Positions 36,640 through 48,086 of a DNA stretch of 64,000 bases are shown piece after piece. Positions within the stretch are counted from its first letter, which is position 1, and each line of letters starts with the position of its first letter. This DNA comes from Nissolia schottii (lineage: Eukaryota; Streptophyta; Magnoliopsida; Fabales; Fabaceae), in assembly GCA_003254905.1 (NCBI GenBank), contig QANU01067568.1, forward strand, positions 78,166 to 142,165, read 5' to 3'. Both the position numbers and the translations under genes were made by a program. The notes beneath the pieces are model-generated. The model was not told the origin of the DNA. It was given only the letters and a program-made list of their open reading frames with translations, and did not search any database.

Positions 36640-37694
36640 TCCAATATTGGGCTTTTGGGCCTCACAATTTTTGGGCTGCTTCTTATATTTTTGTATTAAA
36701 GGCTACCTTGCTCGGAAAAAAAATGAAAGTTTTTTTTTTTTTCACACGACAATGTCATGTTAAATATTTATCATCAATCTCTTAATTATTTTTGTCATTC
36801 ATAAGTCTCACATTCTCAATGAATGGTGAAAAATTAAACATAACCTTGTAATATAAAAATAACATGAAATAATCCATTATGATTCCTTTACTATGCTTAC
36901 CATTGCTAACCCCTTTGCTTCGTAGACGAAAATGGTTGGATATCCCATGGTTCTTCTCATCTTTTGTATTTTATATTTGAGATTAATTTTTATAAGTGAG
37001 AGCGAGTGTAAAACTCTTTTATACATTTTTATAAAAGAATTTTATATTATCATTTAATTATGTGTTAAATTATTAATAAAAATGATTGAGTCTTATTTTC
37101 GTTGTCTTTAACGACTCTCAAATAAGTGTAACAACATATGATTGAATTTTGTCACATGAATAAAAATTGTTAGAATCTTTTGCTCACAACTTAAAAGGTT
37201 ATCCGTATAAAATAATTTAATTTGATGATACAAACTTTGTACTTTCAAAGCATTAAATTTTGAGAGTTTATGTCCTTTTTCCTTGTATAATACTCTCTCC
37301 ATTCTAAAATAGTCGTTCACTTTCTCTTTTACGTAACTATTAAAAAAATGATTGAAAAATGTGAAAATAAGAAAAAATTAATAGTATTTTACGTGATTGC
37401 TCTTATTTATAGTGAATGATTAGAGTTATTATAGTGAATAAGTATGAGAGATAGAGTTTATTTAATAAGGATATATTAAAAAAAATGAAATAACTAATGA
37501 TATTTAAAGTTTACAACTATTTTAAAATAGATTACTATTTTAAAATGGGGAGTATACACAGTAAGATCACATAAATACAACAATGGGAGATGACAAGTTA
37601 TTTAATTCTAACCCCCTAGAACTTATAGTTGGATTGATGTGAAGGCCTAACCCAAAGTATGGGAAGCAATTACAAACATCGAACATTCACGGAT
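36640..37694. other. Intergenic region
   Basis: The NFU promoter side and AT-rich sequence. The stretch at about 37290-37555 starts and ends with similar strings in opposite orientation (CTCTCTCCATTCTAAAATAG and TTTTAAAATGGGGAGTATAC), suggesting a Stowaway/Tourist-like MITE, but I did not settle its ends. No gene was seen. Confidence 0.5.
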
Positions 37695-38357
37695 GATATT
37701 ATAACGACCCAAAAATTGTTATCCGCGCGTAAAAGATTAGTTTCCTTACAAAAGTCTCTTAAGAACGCTTTTTTTTAAAAAAAAACATGCACTTTAACTT
37801 TAATTGAAAACAAATAAAACTTTCATTTGTTGAATAAACATAAAATTTTACAATGAACATAAATATACATGATAAAAATACGCAACTATTCCGAAGATCC
37901 TGCTTGTATACAATTGGAACATTTTAGACATGACTCGATTACAAAATAAAATAAAAATAACACGTCCTATAGGTAGTTTCACCTCAAGGTGAACTGCTGA
38001 CTCTTGGATTTTAACGTTGCTGCAATGACTACAAACTTCATGCAGTGCTACTCCGCTTCATAATGAGGAGGAGGTTGAGGGGTGAGAACGATGTGAAGAG
38101 TCTCAGCGAATAGTCGTCCGCACAGAGACATGTGACATTTTGAAAACATAACATGCAAATGCAATACATAATATATAACAAGCATAAAACATTTATAATA
38201 GTGATACTTTACTATAAAACATAATCTTTATTTGAAACATAATTATTAAATGTTAATAATTATAAAATAATAATTATAAAATAATAATTAAATAGTGGCC
38301 GTTATGTTTTCAGCCTATTAATAGACCCAGCCTCCTATGTAAATAACATATTGAAAT

Positions 38358-39238
38358 GGGTTAATTAAGTGTTTAGTCCCTGTAATATTGAAAAGTTTGG
38401 TTTTAGTCCCTGTATAAAAGTTTTAGTCCCTGAAAAATTGAAAAGTTTGGTTTTAGTCCCTGGAGATGTATGAGAGTTGACTGTGCTGACGTGGACACGT
38501 CAGGCGCTGACGCGGCGCTGATGCGGCGCGCCACGCGGGATGCCACGTGGCATAACCCGCAAAACCCATGACCCGACCCGACCNNNNNNNNNNNNNNNNN
38601 NNNNNNNNNNNNNNNNNNNNNNNNNNNNNNNNNNNNNNNNNNNNNNNNNNNNNNNNNNNNNNNNNNNNNNNNNNNNNNNNNNNNNNNNNNNNNNNNNNNN
38701 NNNNNNNNNNNNNNNNNNNNNNNNNNNNNNNNNNNNNNNNNNNNNNNNNNNNNNNNNNNNNNNNNNNNNNNNNNNNNNNNNNNNNNNNNNNNNNNNNNNN
38801 NNNNNNNNNNNNNNNNNNNNNNNNNNNNNNNNNNNNNNNNNNNNNNNNNNNNNNNNNNNNNNNNNNNNNNNNNNNNNNNNNNNNNNNNNNNNNNNNNNNN
38901 NNNNNNNNNNNNNNNNNNNNNNNNNNNNNNNNNNNNNNNNNNNNNNNNNNNNNNNNNNNNNNNNNNNNNNNNNNNNNNNNNNNNNNNNNNNNNNNNNNNN
39001 NNNNNNNNNNNNNNNNNNNNNNNNNNNNNNNNNNNNNNNNNNNNNNNNNNNNNNNNNNNNNNNNNNNNNNNNNNNNNNNNNNNNNNNNNNNNNNNNNNNN
39101 NNNNNNNNNNNNNNNNNNNNNNNNNNNNNNNNNNNNNNNNNNNNNNNNNNNNNNNNNNNNNNNNNNNNNNNNNNNNNNNNNNNNNNNNNNNNNNNNNNNN
39201 NNNNNNNNNNNNACAGGGACTAAAAACTTAATTAACCC
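38358..39238. mobile_element. Mutator-type element nested in the 5' LTR
   Basis: It starts GGGTTAATTAAGTGTTTAGTCCC and ends GGGACTAAAAACTTAATTAACCC, the TIR of the 43836 and 52855 elements. The left side also has the GACGTGG and CCACGTGGCATAAC motifs. The interior is an assembly gap. The flanks give no 9-bp duplication; comparison with the intact 3' LTR suggests about 16 bp of LTR were lost at the insertion site. Confidence 0.8.
38584..39212. other. Assembly gap (629 N)
   Basis: A run of N inside the nested element. The interior of this element, and any captured gene piece, is unknown. Open frames across it are artefacts. Confidence 1.
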
Positions 39239-39263
39239 TACTCCCCTGCTACTATTTCTCACA

Positions 39264-39272
39264 TGGTATCAG
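39264..39272 (+). other. Primer binding site of the copia element
   Basis: TGGTATCAG directly follows the 5' LTR. It matches the usual copia primer site complementary to the 3' end of initiator Met tRNA. Confidence 0.85.
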
Positions 39273-39349
39273 TTAGCCCTTCCATTCCTCTCCTCTGACG
39301 CCTCCGTTTCTCCATACCTTTGCTTACACATTGGAAGAATGGGATAGTA

Positions 39350-42300
39350 AGAATCACCAGATAATCACTTGATTTCGTAATACCTCAACACCTAGCATTC
39401 ATCTTCAGTTTGGCCGGTATAACACCGCCAAGGAGGTATGGAATCACTTGCAAAATCGTTATACTATTCCCAATTTATCTCATCAGTATCAACTTCTGAA
39501 GGAACTCCATAGTCTCAAACAAGCACCCAGACAATCTGTTTATGAACTTTTGGCTCAGATGAAAGCTATCTGGGATCATTTGGCATCCTGCGAACCTACC
39601 ATGAAGCACAAAAGTGATGCTAAGTGATATGACGAGTATCGTAATCGCACTATGCTCATCCAATTCCTGATGGCCCTCACTGATGACTATGAACCTGTTC
39701 GGGCATCCATGCTCCATCAAGATACCTTGCTCACTCTTGAGGATGCTCTCCCCCGTCTCAAGTCTGAAGAAACCTGTTTAGGGCTCCTTAAACCAACCAC
39801 AAATATGGTTTTTGTAACTATTGATGACATAAGTAAATCTTGTCGACATTATCATCGACCGGGACATCTCCTTCCCAACTGCCCCACCATTGAATGTCGT
39901 ACATGTAAGAAGAAAGGTCATATCACATCTAACTGTAACGCTCTAGTTTGCCGCTACTGTAAAAAGCCAGGACATGTTATTGAGGATTGTCCCACTCGCC
40001 CACCAAGGCCTGCTCATGTTAAGTCTCAACAACGCTCCAGTTCTTCTAAAGCCGTTCTTGCCACTACCGCTGATGACACTGTGGCCTCTCCCTCTGCCAC
40101 CTTTACCGCTACAGTCTCTTCAGGTGATATTGAGTCCCTACTGAAACAACTTCTTTAACTTTTCGGTAATACTCTCGCTGCCTTGTCTACCACATCAGGT
40201 AATACAAAATGATACTTTGATTCTGCATGTTGTAACCACAAGACATCTGCATCTCATAATTTTTCTTCCATGACTATCACTACAATTGCACCAGCTATAC
40301 ACACTGCAGATAAGTCTCTTATGAATGTAAGTCATAAGGGTTCTATCTCCTCACCCACTCTCACATCCTGACACATCTCATTCCTAAGTTAAACTTTCAT
40401 CATATCTCTGTTGGTCAATTATGTGATCTTGGATACGAAATTATTTTTTCTTCTTCTGGTTGTCATGTGCAGGACCCACAGATGGGGCAAGTTATCGGGA
40501 TTGGATGTAAGATTGGAAGACTATTTGAGCTCACTAGTCTTCACGTTCCTTCCAATATTTGTGCTGCTTCCACCCCCTTTTCCCTCAAACTCTGGTATCA
40601 TCATCTTGCTCACAGCTCTCTAGGGAATATGCGCCATCTCCTTTCTGCAAGAATTTTAGGACACGTTAATAATGAATCTTTTAATTGCATTTCTTGTCAA
40701 ACTGCTAAACAACCGGCTTTATCTTTTAATAAAAGCACATTTATTTCTAACTCTCCTTTTGATTTAGTGCACTATGATGTTTGGGGACTAACTCCCACTC
40801 CTACTATGGGCGGAGCTCGATATTTTGTTATTTTCATTGATGATCATTCCCGTTATACTTGGATATATCTAATGAAAAATCGTTACGAATTGCCTGAAAT
40901 TTATATTAATTTTGCTAAGATGATTAAAACTCAGTTTTCAAAAGTGATTAAGGTTTTTCGACGTGATAATGCCATGAAATATCGTGACTCAAAGCTTTTG
41001 ACCTTTCTTAGTGAATAGGGAACTCTATCTGAATTTTCTTGTCCTGGTGCCTCTCAACAAAATGGACGTGCGGAATGGAAGCATCGTCACATTCTTGACT
41101 CTGTTCGTGCTATGCTTATTTCTTCCTCTTGACCTGAGCGAGACTGGGGTGAAGCTGCCATTACTGCTGTCTATGTCATTAATCGCCTACCATCTTCTAC
41201 TCTTGCTAATATCTCTCCCTTTGAGCGTCTCCACACACTTCTCTTGATTACAACTCCTTAAAAGTGTTTGGTTGTGCATGTTTTGTACTTCTTCAACCAC
41301 ATGAATACACTAAACTAGAACCACGTGCTCGACTTTGTTGCTTTCTTGGCTATAGGACAAAACACAAAGGCTATCATTGTTGGGATCCCATTTCTCAACG
41401 CATTCGTATGTCCCGCCACGCTATCTTTTGGGAACACCACTTGTTCTCATCTTTATCTTCCTTCAAGTCTGTTCCCACCACCACAAGTCCTTTCTTTACT
41501 AACTCCTCTGTTGACCTTTTTCTTAATGATTCTGATGCAGGTTCTTCTCCTGAACTTATAGTGCCTTCTGATGTTTCAACCTCTCCCGCTAATCTTATCC
41601 CGAACGTGGATTTTGTACCATATTCCCATGATTCTCCGGATTGTCTGACCAGGGTAAGAAATCCACATTCATATCTCCGTGATTATCGTTGTTTTTGTAC
41701 CATGCTTTATTTACATGAGCCGCAATCCTATAAAGAAGCATCCGCAAATCTTCTTTGGCAGCATGCTATGCAAGAAGAGTTACAAGCATTAGAAGATACT
41801 CACACTTGGGACCTGGTTGATCAGCCTTCTAATAAGATGCTTGTGGGATGTAAATGGGTGTACAAGATCAAGACCAACTCTGATGGCTATGTTGAACGGT
41901 ACAAAGCTCGCTTGGTTGCTAAGGGATTTACTCAAGAATATGGCATTGACTATGAGGAGACATTTGCACCTATTGCCTGCATCACCTCTGTACATGCTCT
42001 CCTAGCGATTGCAGCCACTCAGAAATGGACTCTTAGCCAAATGGATGTGACAAATGCTTTCCTTAATGGTGACTTAGAGGAAGAAGTTTATATGAAACCT
42101 CCCCAAGGCTACACTTGTCCACCAAACAAGGTTTGTCTTCTTCGTAAGGCCTTATATGGTCTTAAGTAGGCTCCTCGTGCTTGGTTTGCCAAATTCAGTT
42201 CTACTATTAGTCAACTTGGGTTCACTTCCAGTCCACACGACTCTTTTATCTTCATCTGACGAACAAATCAAGGCTCTGTGTTCTATTACTTTATGTTGAT

Positions 42301-43250
42301 GACATGATTATTACTGGAGATGACATCTCAGGCATCGCTGATCTTAAAGCATCCCTGAGCCACCACTTTGAAATGAAGGATCTTGGCCTTCTCAGTTATT
42401 TTCTAAGTCTTGAAGTTATTTCCTCTACTGATGGTATCTGTCTATCCCAGGCCAAGTATGCATCTGATCTTATTGCTCGAGCTAGTCTCACAGATAGTCG
42501 CACAGAATCCACTCCTCTGGAACCTAATGTTCGTTATACACTTATGGATGGAACCGCACTTGATAATTTCACTCTGTACAGACAGCTTGTCGGCAACTTA
42601 ATCTACCTAACTGTTACTCGCCCTTACATTTCGTATGCAATACACTTGGTCAGTCAATTTATGACCGCTCCACGATTTACCCATTATGCTGCAGTTCTTC
42701 GCATTCTCCGCTATGTCAAAGGAACATTGTTTCATGGGCTCCACTTCTCTGCCCACTCTTCATTAACCCTTTGCGCCTACTCTGATGCTGATTGGGGGTG
42801 GTGATCCTACTGATCGTCATTCTACCACAGGCTATTACATCTTCCTCAATGACTCCCTTATCTTATGGCGAGCTAGAAACAAACAATGATTGTCTGCTCT
42901 AGTACTGAGGCTGAATATCGAGCTCTTACTGACACTACTTCTGAGCTCCTTTGGTTACGTTGGCTCCTTGATGATCTAGGCATCTCTCAATCCTCTGCTA
43001 CTGATTTATATTGTGATAATCGAAGTGTTATTCAAATTGCTCATAATGATGTCTTCCATGAGCGTACCAAACACATTGAGATTGATTGACGCTTCATTTG
43101 TCAACATATTTTGCGTGGTGTCATTCGCCTCATCTCAATTGGGACTCTTGACTAACCCGCTGACATATTCACGAAAGCTTTTCATCCTGGTCACTTCAAC
43201 ACTTTGGTCTCCAAACTCAAGTTGGTTTTATCAAAGACTACTTGAGTTTG
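39350..43250 (+). pseudogene. Copia gag-pol polyprotein, inactivated
   Basis: The order is gag, protease region, integrase, reverse transcriptase, RNase H, as in Ty1/copia. Gag (about 39350-40158) has two intact zinc knuckles (CRTCKKKGHITSNC and CRYCKKPGHVIEDC) and a third whose second Cys is Tyr (CRHYHRPGH). Integrase (about 40590-41450) shows HLAHSSLGNMRHL, DLVHYDVWG and NGRAEWKHR. Reverse transcriptase (about 41750-42400) shows [21 protein letters not shown] and [13 protein letters not shown]. RNase H (about 42760-43090) shows SSTEAEYRAL and CDNRSVIQIA. Stops and frame changes occur in every domain (for example 39385, 39626, 41016, 41131, 42166, 42257, 42801 and 43087). Confidence 0.93.
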
Positions 43251-43258
43251 AGGGGGGA

Positions 43259-43423
43259 TGTTAATAATTGTAAATTATAATAATTGATTTGATTGTAATT
43301 TGTTTTTGGCTGTTGAGTTTTGACCGTTAGGTTTTTAGCCTATTAATAGGCTCAGCCTCCTATGTAAATAACAGATTGAAATATATAGATATACACATTA
43401 CTCTCCCGCTACTATTTCTCACA
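43259..43423 (+). repeat. Copia 3' LTR
   Basis: 165 bp, TG...CA. It shares CCTATTAATAG.C.CAGCCTCCTATGTAAATAACA.ATTGAAAT with the 5' LTR at 38315-38357 and the end CTACTATTTCTCACA with 39248-39263. Confidence 0.9.
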
Positions 43424-43478
43424 TTAAATAAAAAGAACATCTAGATAGACGGTTCCCGAGCATTACGGTCTTACTTAT

Positions 43479-43711
43479 GACGCATTACCCAAGTATCTAG
43501 GCCACAATAGTTGGGTATACACTACCCGAGCTCATAGATTTCTGATAGTTAGTCTTGACGCATTACCCAAATACCTAGGCTACGATAGATGGGGATACTC
43601 TACCCGAGTCTGTAGATCCCTGATAGTTAGTCCTCATATACTACCCAATAACCTATGCCACGATAGCTGAGAATACACTACCCGAGTTCATAGATCCGTG
43701 ATAGTTAGTCG
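43479..43711. repeat. Three tandem units of about 78 bp
   Basis: The unit has CATTACCCAA.TA.CTAGGC, a CTACCCGAG string and CTGATAGTTAGTC. Copies start near 43479, 43557 and 43633 with about 80% identity by eye. It lies in the body of the outer element. Confidence 0.85.
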
Positions 43712-43835
43712 TGATTCTTACTACAATGGTACCAAAGGTCAACGTAGGTTGTTGCTGACTTGCAGTTCTATTCTAGATGTAACTTCCATGAAAACAGTTT
43801 AAATACATAATATAACATGATCATAATAACATAAT

Positions 43836-45274
43836 GGGTTAAGTTTTTAGTCCCTGTAATATGAAAAAGTTTGGTTTTAGTCCCTCATGACAAGTTTTAG
43901 TCTCTGTAAAATGTGAAAATTTGATTTTGGTCCCTGTGGACGGTGATGACGTGTCAGTTAACGTCACTGACGTGGGCGTGCCGCGCGGCACGTCACGTGG
44001 CATAACTATGAATTAAAATTCTAACCCATGACCCGACCTAATGACCCATGACCCGACTCGGTTACTTTTAAAATTAAAAAAAAATCTGGAGCCTTACCCA
44101 CCCCCAAATCAACCACCCTACACACTCCCTCCTCTCCCACGCCCACCCTCTTCTTCCGCTTCCCCCATGACCACTACGCTTCCCCCTCTATCGTCATCTC
44201 CCCTACTCCTCTGCTTCCCCCATATTGGTCCTCCCTACCTTGCTCAACAACCGAAAAATCTTACCACTGAGATTGGATACTTGAGTTGCATAGCCAAAAT
44301 AAGCTCAAAAATCTCCTAAATATATCAGATCAAACAAAACAAGGGAACTCTAACTTCCTTTAATCAAATTCTTTAAAAGCCAACCCAAAAAAAAATTCAT
44401 CAAAAGCTAAAAAACGGGAAAAAAGGAAGAAAAAAGAAATGAAAAATGGGAACTTTACCTTCCCCCACCAAGCTTACCTGAAACCCCCTCAAACAAATAC
44501 TGCAAACCACCATTACCCCTGACATTCCTCAAACACCATTCAAACATTTCAATAAAAACAAGAAAAATTTCCCTCCAAATAACTCATCACCATGTAAATC
44601 AAGACCCAAAAGAAGAAGTAGTTTGTCATCAAAGTATACTTCTAGAAATTGATGTAGAACTATTTTCTCCGTCATCTCTGCCATGGGCATGCGACTAGAA
44701 ACTGCGAATCGACCACTGTATTCTCTGCCACCTCTCCCAGGAACCACAAAGTTGTTGCATTGCTTTGTCAACCTTGGGAGTCACGCCGCAGCAAACCGCC
44801 ATCAAGAGTTATCGCCATTGCCACCGCCGCTTTGTCTTTGCCTTTTAATGACGATGAAGGAGTGGGGGAGATGACGACGAAGGGGGGAAGCAGAGTGGTC
44901 GTGGGGGAAGCGGAAGAGGAGGGTGGGCGTGGGGGAAGCGGAGAGGAGGGAGTGCGTGAGGTGGTTGATTTGGGGGTGGGTAAGGCTCTAGATTTTGGTG
45001 AAGGAGACTCGATGAGGGTCCCATTTGGGGGATTTTTTTGTACCGGGTCGGGTCAGACCAGTTTGGTTTGAACCCAAGGAAAATGGGTTCTGCCACGTGG
45101 CGGATCCACGTGTGACGCCACGTCAACGATGTTAACTGACATGTCATCACCGTCCATCACCAACCGTCCACAGGGACCAAATCAAATTTTCACATTTTAC
45201 AGGGACTAAAACTTGTCATGAGGGACAAAAACTAAACTTTTTCATATTACAGAGACTAAAAACTTAATTAACCC
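43836..45274. mobile_element. Pack-MULE-like element with long TIRs
   Basis: 1439 bp from GGGTTAAGTTTTTAGTCCC to GGGACT..AAACTTAATTAACCC-type ends, with a perfect 9-bp duplication TAACATAAT at 43827-43835 and 45275-45283. The TIRs run for about 200 bp or more. Beyond them, the C-rich stretch 44085-44215 and the G-rich stretch 44865-44995 are also inverted copies, so the arms may reach about 370 bp. The centre (about 44300-44850) has higher complexity than the surroundings and may be captured host DNA, but I recognise no protein in it. Confidence 0.88.
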
Positions 45275-45980
45275 TAACATAATTTATTTAACTAATACTA
45301 ATAGTATAATATGACTTAATTGCATAAATGATCATACACATATAACATGACATATTTAATGCAATAAAACACGTGGTCTCATATAATTCTAAAATAGTTT
45401 CATAAATAATTTACAAATAGCTACTTTCATAAATAAAGAAGGTTTCTAAAATAAATCATTATTTTCTTAAATAAGAAAATACGTAAATAATAATAATAAT
45501 AACAACTAATTTCATAATTACTTAAAATAAAACATTAAGTTCCATGTCTTAGAATTTTATAAACATGCATAAATAAAATAATTTTAAAAATTAATAAATA
45601 AATAGCTTTTTATAAACAAATTCATGGTCTAAAATAGACCATGAAAAAATTCACTCATCTAAAATGGTAGATCACTAAGGAGCACTAAGCTGAGAGCTTT
45701 GACACCCTAGGTAGAGGCAATGCTTCCTCACAAACAGAAAACGAGAGGGGAAAAAATAAATAAAAAGAACTAGAGCTAAAAGTCTCACAAAAGTGAAATC
45801 TTTCAAGCTTTTGAGTGAATTAGTAAGGCTAAACACGCACAGAAAGCTTCTATATATGGGGGAGGAGAAGGCCCCCTTCTAATGATGCATCCAATGTGAG
45901 ACTTGACTCTCGTGCTGTTGCTGTGCGTCCACCTTTCCCTTTTTTTTTTTACCTAAAATACTATGGGTCGTCATAGATAT

Positions 45981-47177
45981 TAAATTTTCTCTTGGTTTAT
46001 ATCTTATTTGGTTCTTGAACCTTACTTTCTTAGCCTAGTTAGTTTTTTAACTTAAAAAAGTGACAGATTAATTCATAAATTTTGTAAACATTGGACATGT
46101 TACCCTAAATAATCCCTGAATATTCATAGTATTACTCTAAGTAATCTTTGAATAGTCTAACTATTTTTTCTTGTGACATAAGGTAGAAACTAATGAGTCC
46201 AACATATGTAAAATTCATGAATTAACCTGTCACTTTTTTATATTAAAGAACCGACTAAAATACAAATGTAAAATCCAATGACTAAATAGGATATTATTCA
46301 TAAACTCTCCTTTTATGCATTCAATTAAATAAGAATGGGACACACAGCCAACGAGAGCCGTAGGATATTTAAGTTAGATGAGTGTACAGAAACAAAAACA
46401 GTGACACTACTCAACTCACCATTTATTCTTCTGTACCTACGAACCTTTATAAGCAGTTAGTTAAGCACGCAACAGCCATTGGTTGGTTTCAGCATTTTTA
46501 GCCTTAATTGTTTAGTTAAATTTCGTGGTCAGGGTTTTCTTTTTTGGGGAGTAATTAATTGTTTTCATTCATTCACCTAAAAAGTCTCTCTACTAGCATG
46601 ATCGTTACTATTATATTATTGTATCTCAAAATTTGAAATTAACTCACTGAATTATCTAATAAAAAGATTAGTTTCAGGAAATTGCTTTGCGGTTTTGGAT
46701 TGAGGACATTGCAGTTTGTGGTGATTGGTGAGTGTTGAAAAAAAAAAACAAAAGACAAATGTTTGATCCAAAACATGTCATGTAAAGAAAATACTCTCTT
46801 CGGTTATTTTATGTTGTTGCTTTTACTTTTTAAGTACACTGAAATATTAATACATACAGTTGTGTATAAATACTTTTAACGTATGAATAAACAAAAAAAA
46901 AAGGGAAATACCATATAAATTGAATGAGAGAAAGTATTAGTAAGTATGGAAGCACAAACTAATCAACTAAGCTAGCCTCAAAATGTAAATTGAAGTTAGT
47001 TTGGAGGAGATAAGTGATAACTAAACAGCAAGGAGACACACATGAACGCAATAAATGGGAATTCAGTATGCAACAAAGAAGGTTGCAATGCAATGCAAGC
47101 TAGCTACCTCATCACTTATTTCAACCACCCCCTAACTATTTTCCGCTCCAATTATTAATTAATTATTTTTCTCTCCC
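45981..47177. other. Intergenic: LACS1 upstream region
   Basis: AT-rich. Two similar stretches in opposite orientation (about 46010-46090 and 46195-46275: 'AAAAAAGTGACAGATTAATTCAT' against 'ATGAATTAACCTGTCACTTTTTT') form a small foldback MITE of about 290 bp. No gene was seen. Confidence 0.55.
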
Positions 47178-47185
47178 TATAAAAT
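47178..47185 (+). promoter_or_regulatory. Candidate LACS1 TATA box
   Basis: TATAAAAT preceded by a pyrimidine-rich CTCTCCC. It lies about 170 bases before the inferred 5'-UTR intron donor, a sensible spacing for a promoter. Confidence 0.45.
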
Positions 47186-47346
47186 TTCCTGAAACCAAGT
47201 TTCTTTGGCCTTCATTCCTATTGCATGTCTCTCACTAGTCATCTCCTCGTATGAGTTTGCTTCCACCTTAATTTCTCTGCATACTACTGCTAGACTGCTA
47301 GTATAATTTTGTACACTCTACTCACCTAGTGACAACAGACAACCAG

Positions 47347-48028
47347 GTATATATATATATTCATTGTCCTCGAACAAAAAATGTTATTTGTACCATTTTT
47401 ATGAACATATTGAAAATAGTTCCAATGTTTTTTCTTAAGTATTTCCTGAAAAGTGTAAACATTGATTAGACAAATAACACTAATTCACAAAAACTCGTTT
47501 GTTTGTGGGCATACACAAGAGGGATGTGTTGTATATCCTAATGAATAATGATCAAATATGAGTTATTATATATATACATATATATATATATTTAAAAGAA
47601 ACCTTACTCGCCTATTTTTGGATTTTCTGTGGGCTTTTTTCATTACGATGCGGCCTCAAGTTGAATTTTATAAAGCTTCGTAGTTGAGTCGTTGATCAAG
47701 TAAAAGTTCAATTACCGTGACACATTTTCCTTCATTGCAATATTCCTGGGTGCGGTGCTCGGAACCCGGGTTCCACATTCTAGCGCTACTTGGTAGTTTT
47801 TTAATGTAACATATGTAAAGCTACTTGCTTTGGTTGCAAGAAGGTAAACTATCTTTCTAAGTCATGCTTTGTTCTTTTGTCACTTTCATCTCATGAAAAT
47901 TAAACAACTTTCAGAATCATCATCATTCATTCGATTCTATTTCCACTTCACAAACATTAACTGGAAGAGCTAGTTCATGTTCTGTCTTGTCTTGTTTTGT
48001 TTTTCCAAAAGTGCTTGTCCTGTTTCAG
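47347..48028 (+). other. Inferred 5'-UTR intron of LACS1
   Basis: Donor CAACCAG|GTATAT at 47347 and acceptor TGTTTCAG|GCTTC ending at 48028. Without it, the leader from the TATA box to the ATG would be about 900 bases of mostly AT-rich, ATG-containing sequence. Confidence 0.4.
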
Positions 48029-48086
48029 GCTTCACTATACATATACATACCAATACCAATACCAATACCAATAATCAAAGTGAAGA

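Larger units (their letters stand above)
38251..43423 (+). mobile_element. Ty1/copia LTR retrotransposon, defective
   Basis: It is flanked by the 5-bp duplication TTAAA (38246-38250 and 43424-43428). The 3' LTR is 43259-43423 (TGTTAATAATT...TCTCACA, 165 bp). The 5' LTR starts TGTTAATAATT at 38251 and ends TCTCACA at 39263, but is enlarged by a nested element (38358-39238). The primer site is at 39264 and a polypurine tract (GAGGGGGGA) sits just before the 3' LTR. The polyprotein is broken by many stops. Confidence 0.93.
37700..45975 (-). mobile_element. Outer element of the nest (probable non-autonomous or solo-LTR-like)
   Basis: The ends are TATAACGACCCA at 37700 and TGGGTCGTCATA at 45975, inverted repeats with one mismatch. 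They are flanked by the 5-bp duplication GATAT at 37695-37699 and 45976-45980. On the minus strand the right end reads like a promoter-bearing LTR: CTCACATTGGATGCATCA, then CCATATATAGAAGC. The body is split by a copia retrotransposon (38251-43423) and a Pack-MULE (43836-45274). No coding region of its own was found. A 5-bp duplication fits an LTR-type integrase, but the ends are not TG...CA. Confidence 0.65.

Noticed and set aside
38453..39347. Long open frames across 38453-39347 on both strands
   Set aside because: They are made almost entirely of unknown bases from the 629-N gap.
43479..43711. The 78-bp repeats as a CRISPR-like array
   Set aside because: The units are contiguous with no unique spacers, and the genome is eukaryotic. 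It is a plain tandem repeat.
37561..45980. A previously unknown defence or metabolic gene system
   Set aside because: Every coding piece here belongs to retrotransposon or Mutator remnants. Elsewhere the genes are well-known housekeeping or regulatory families.
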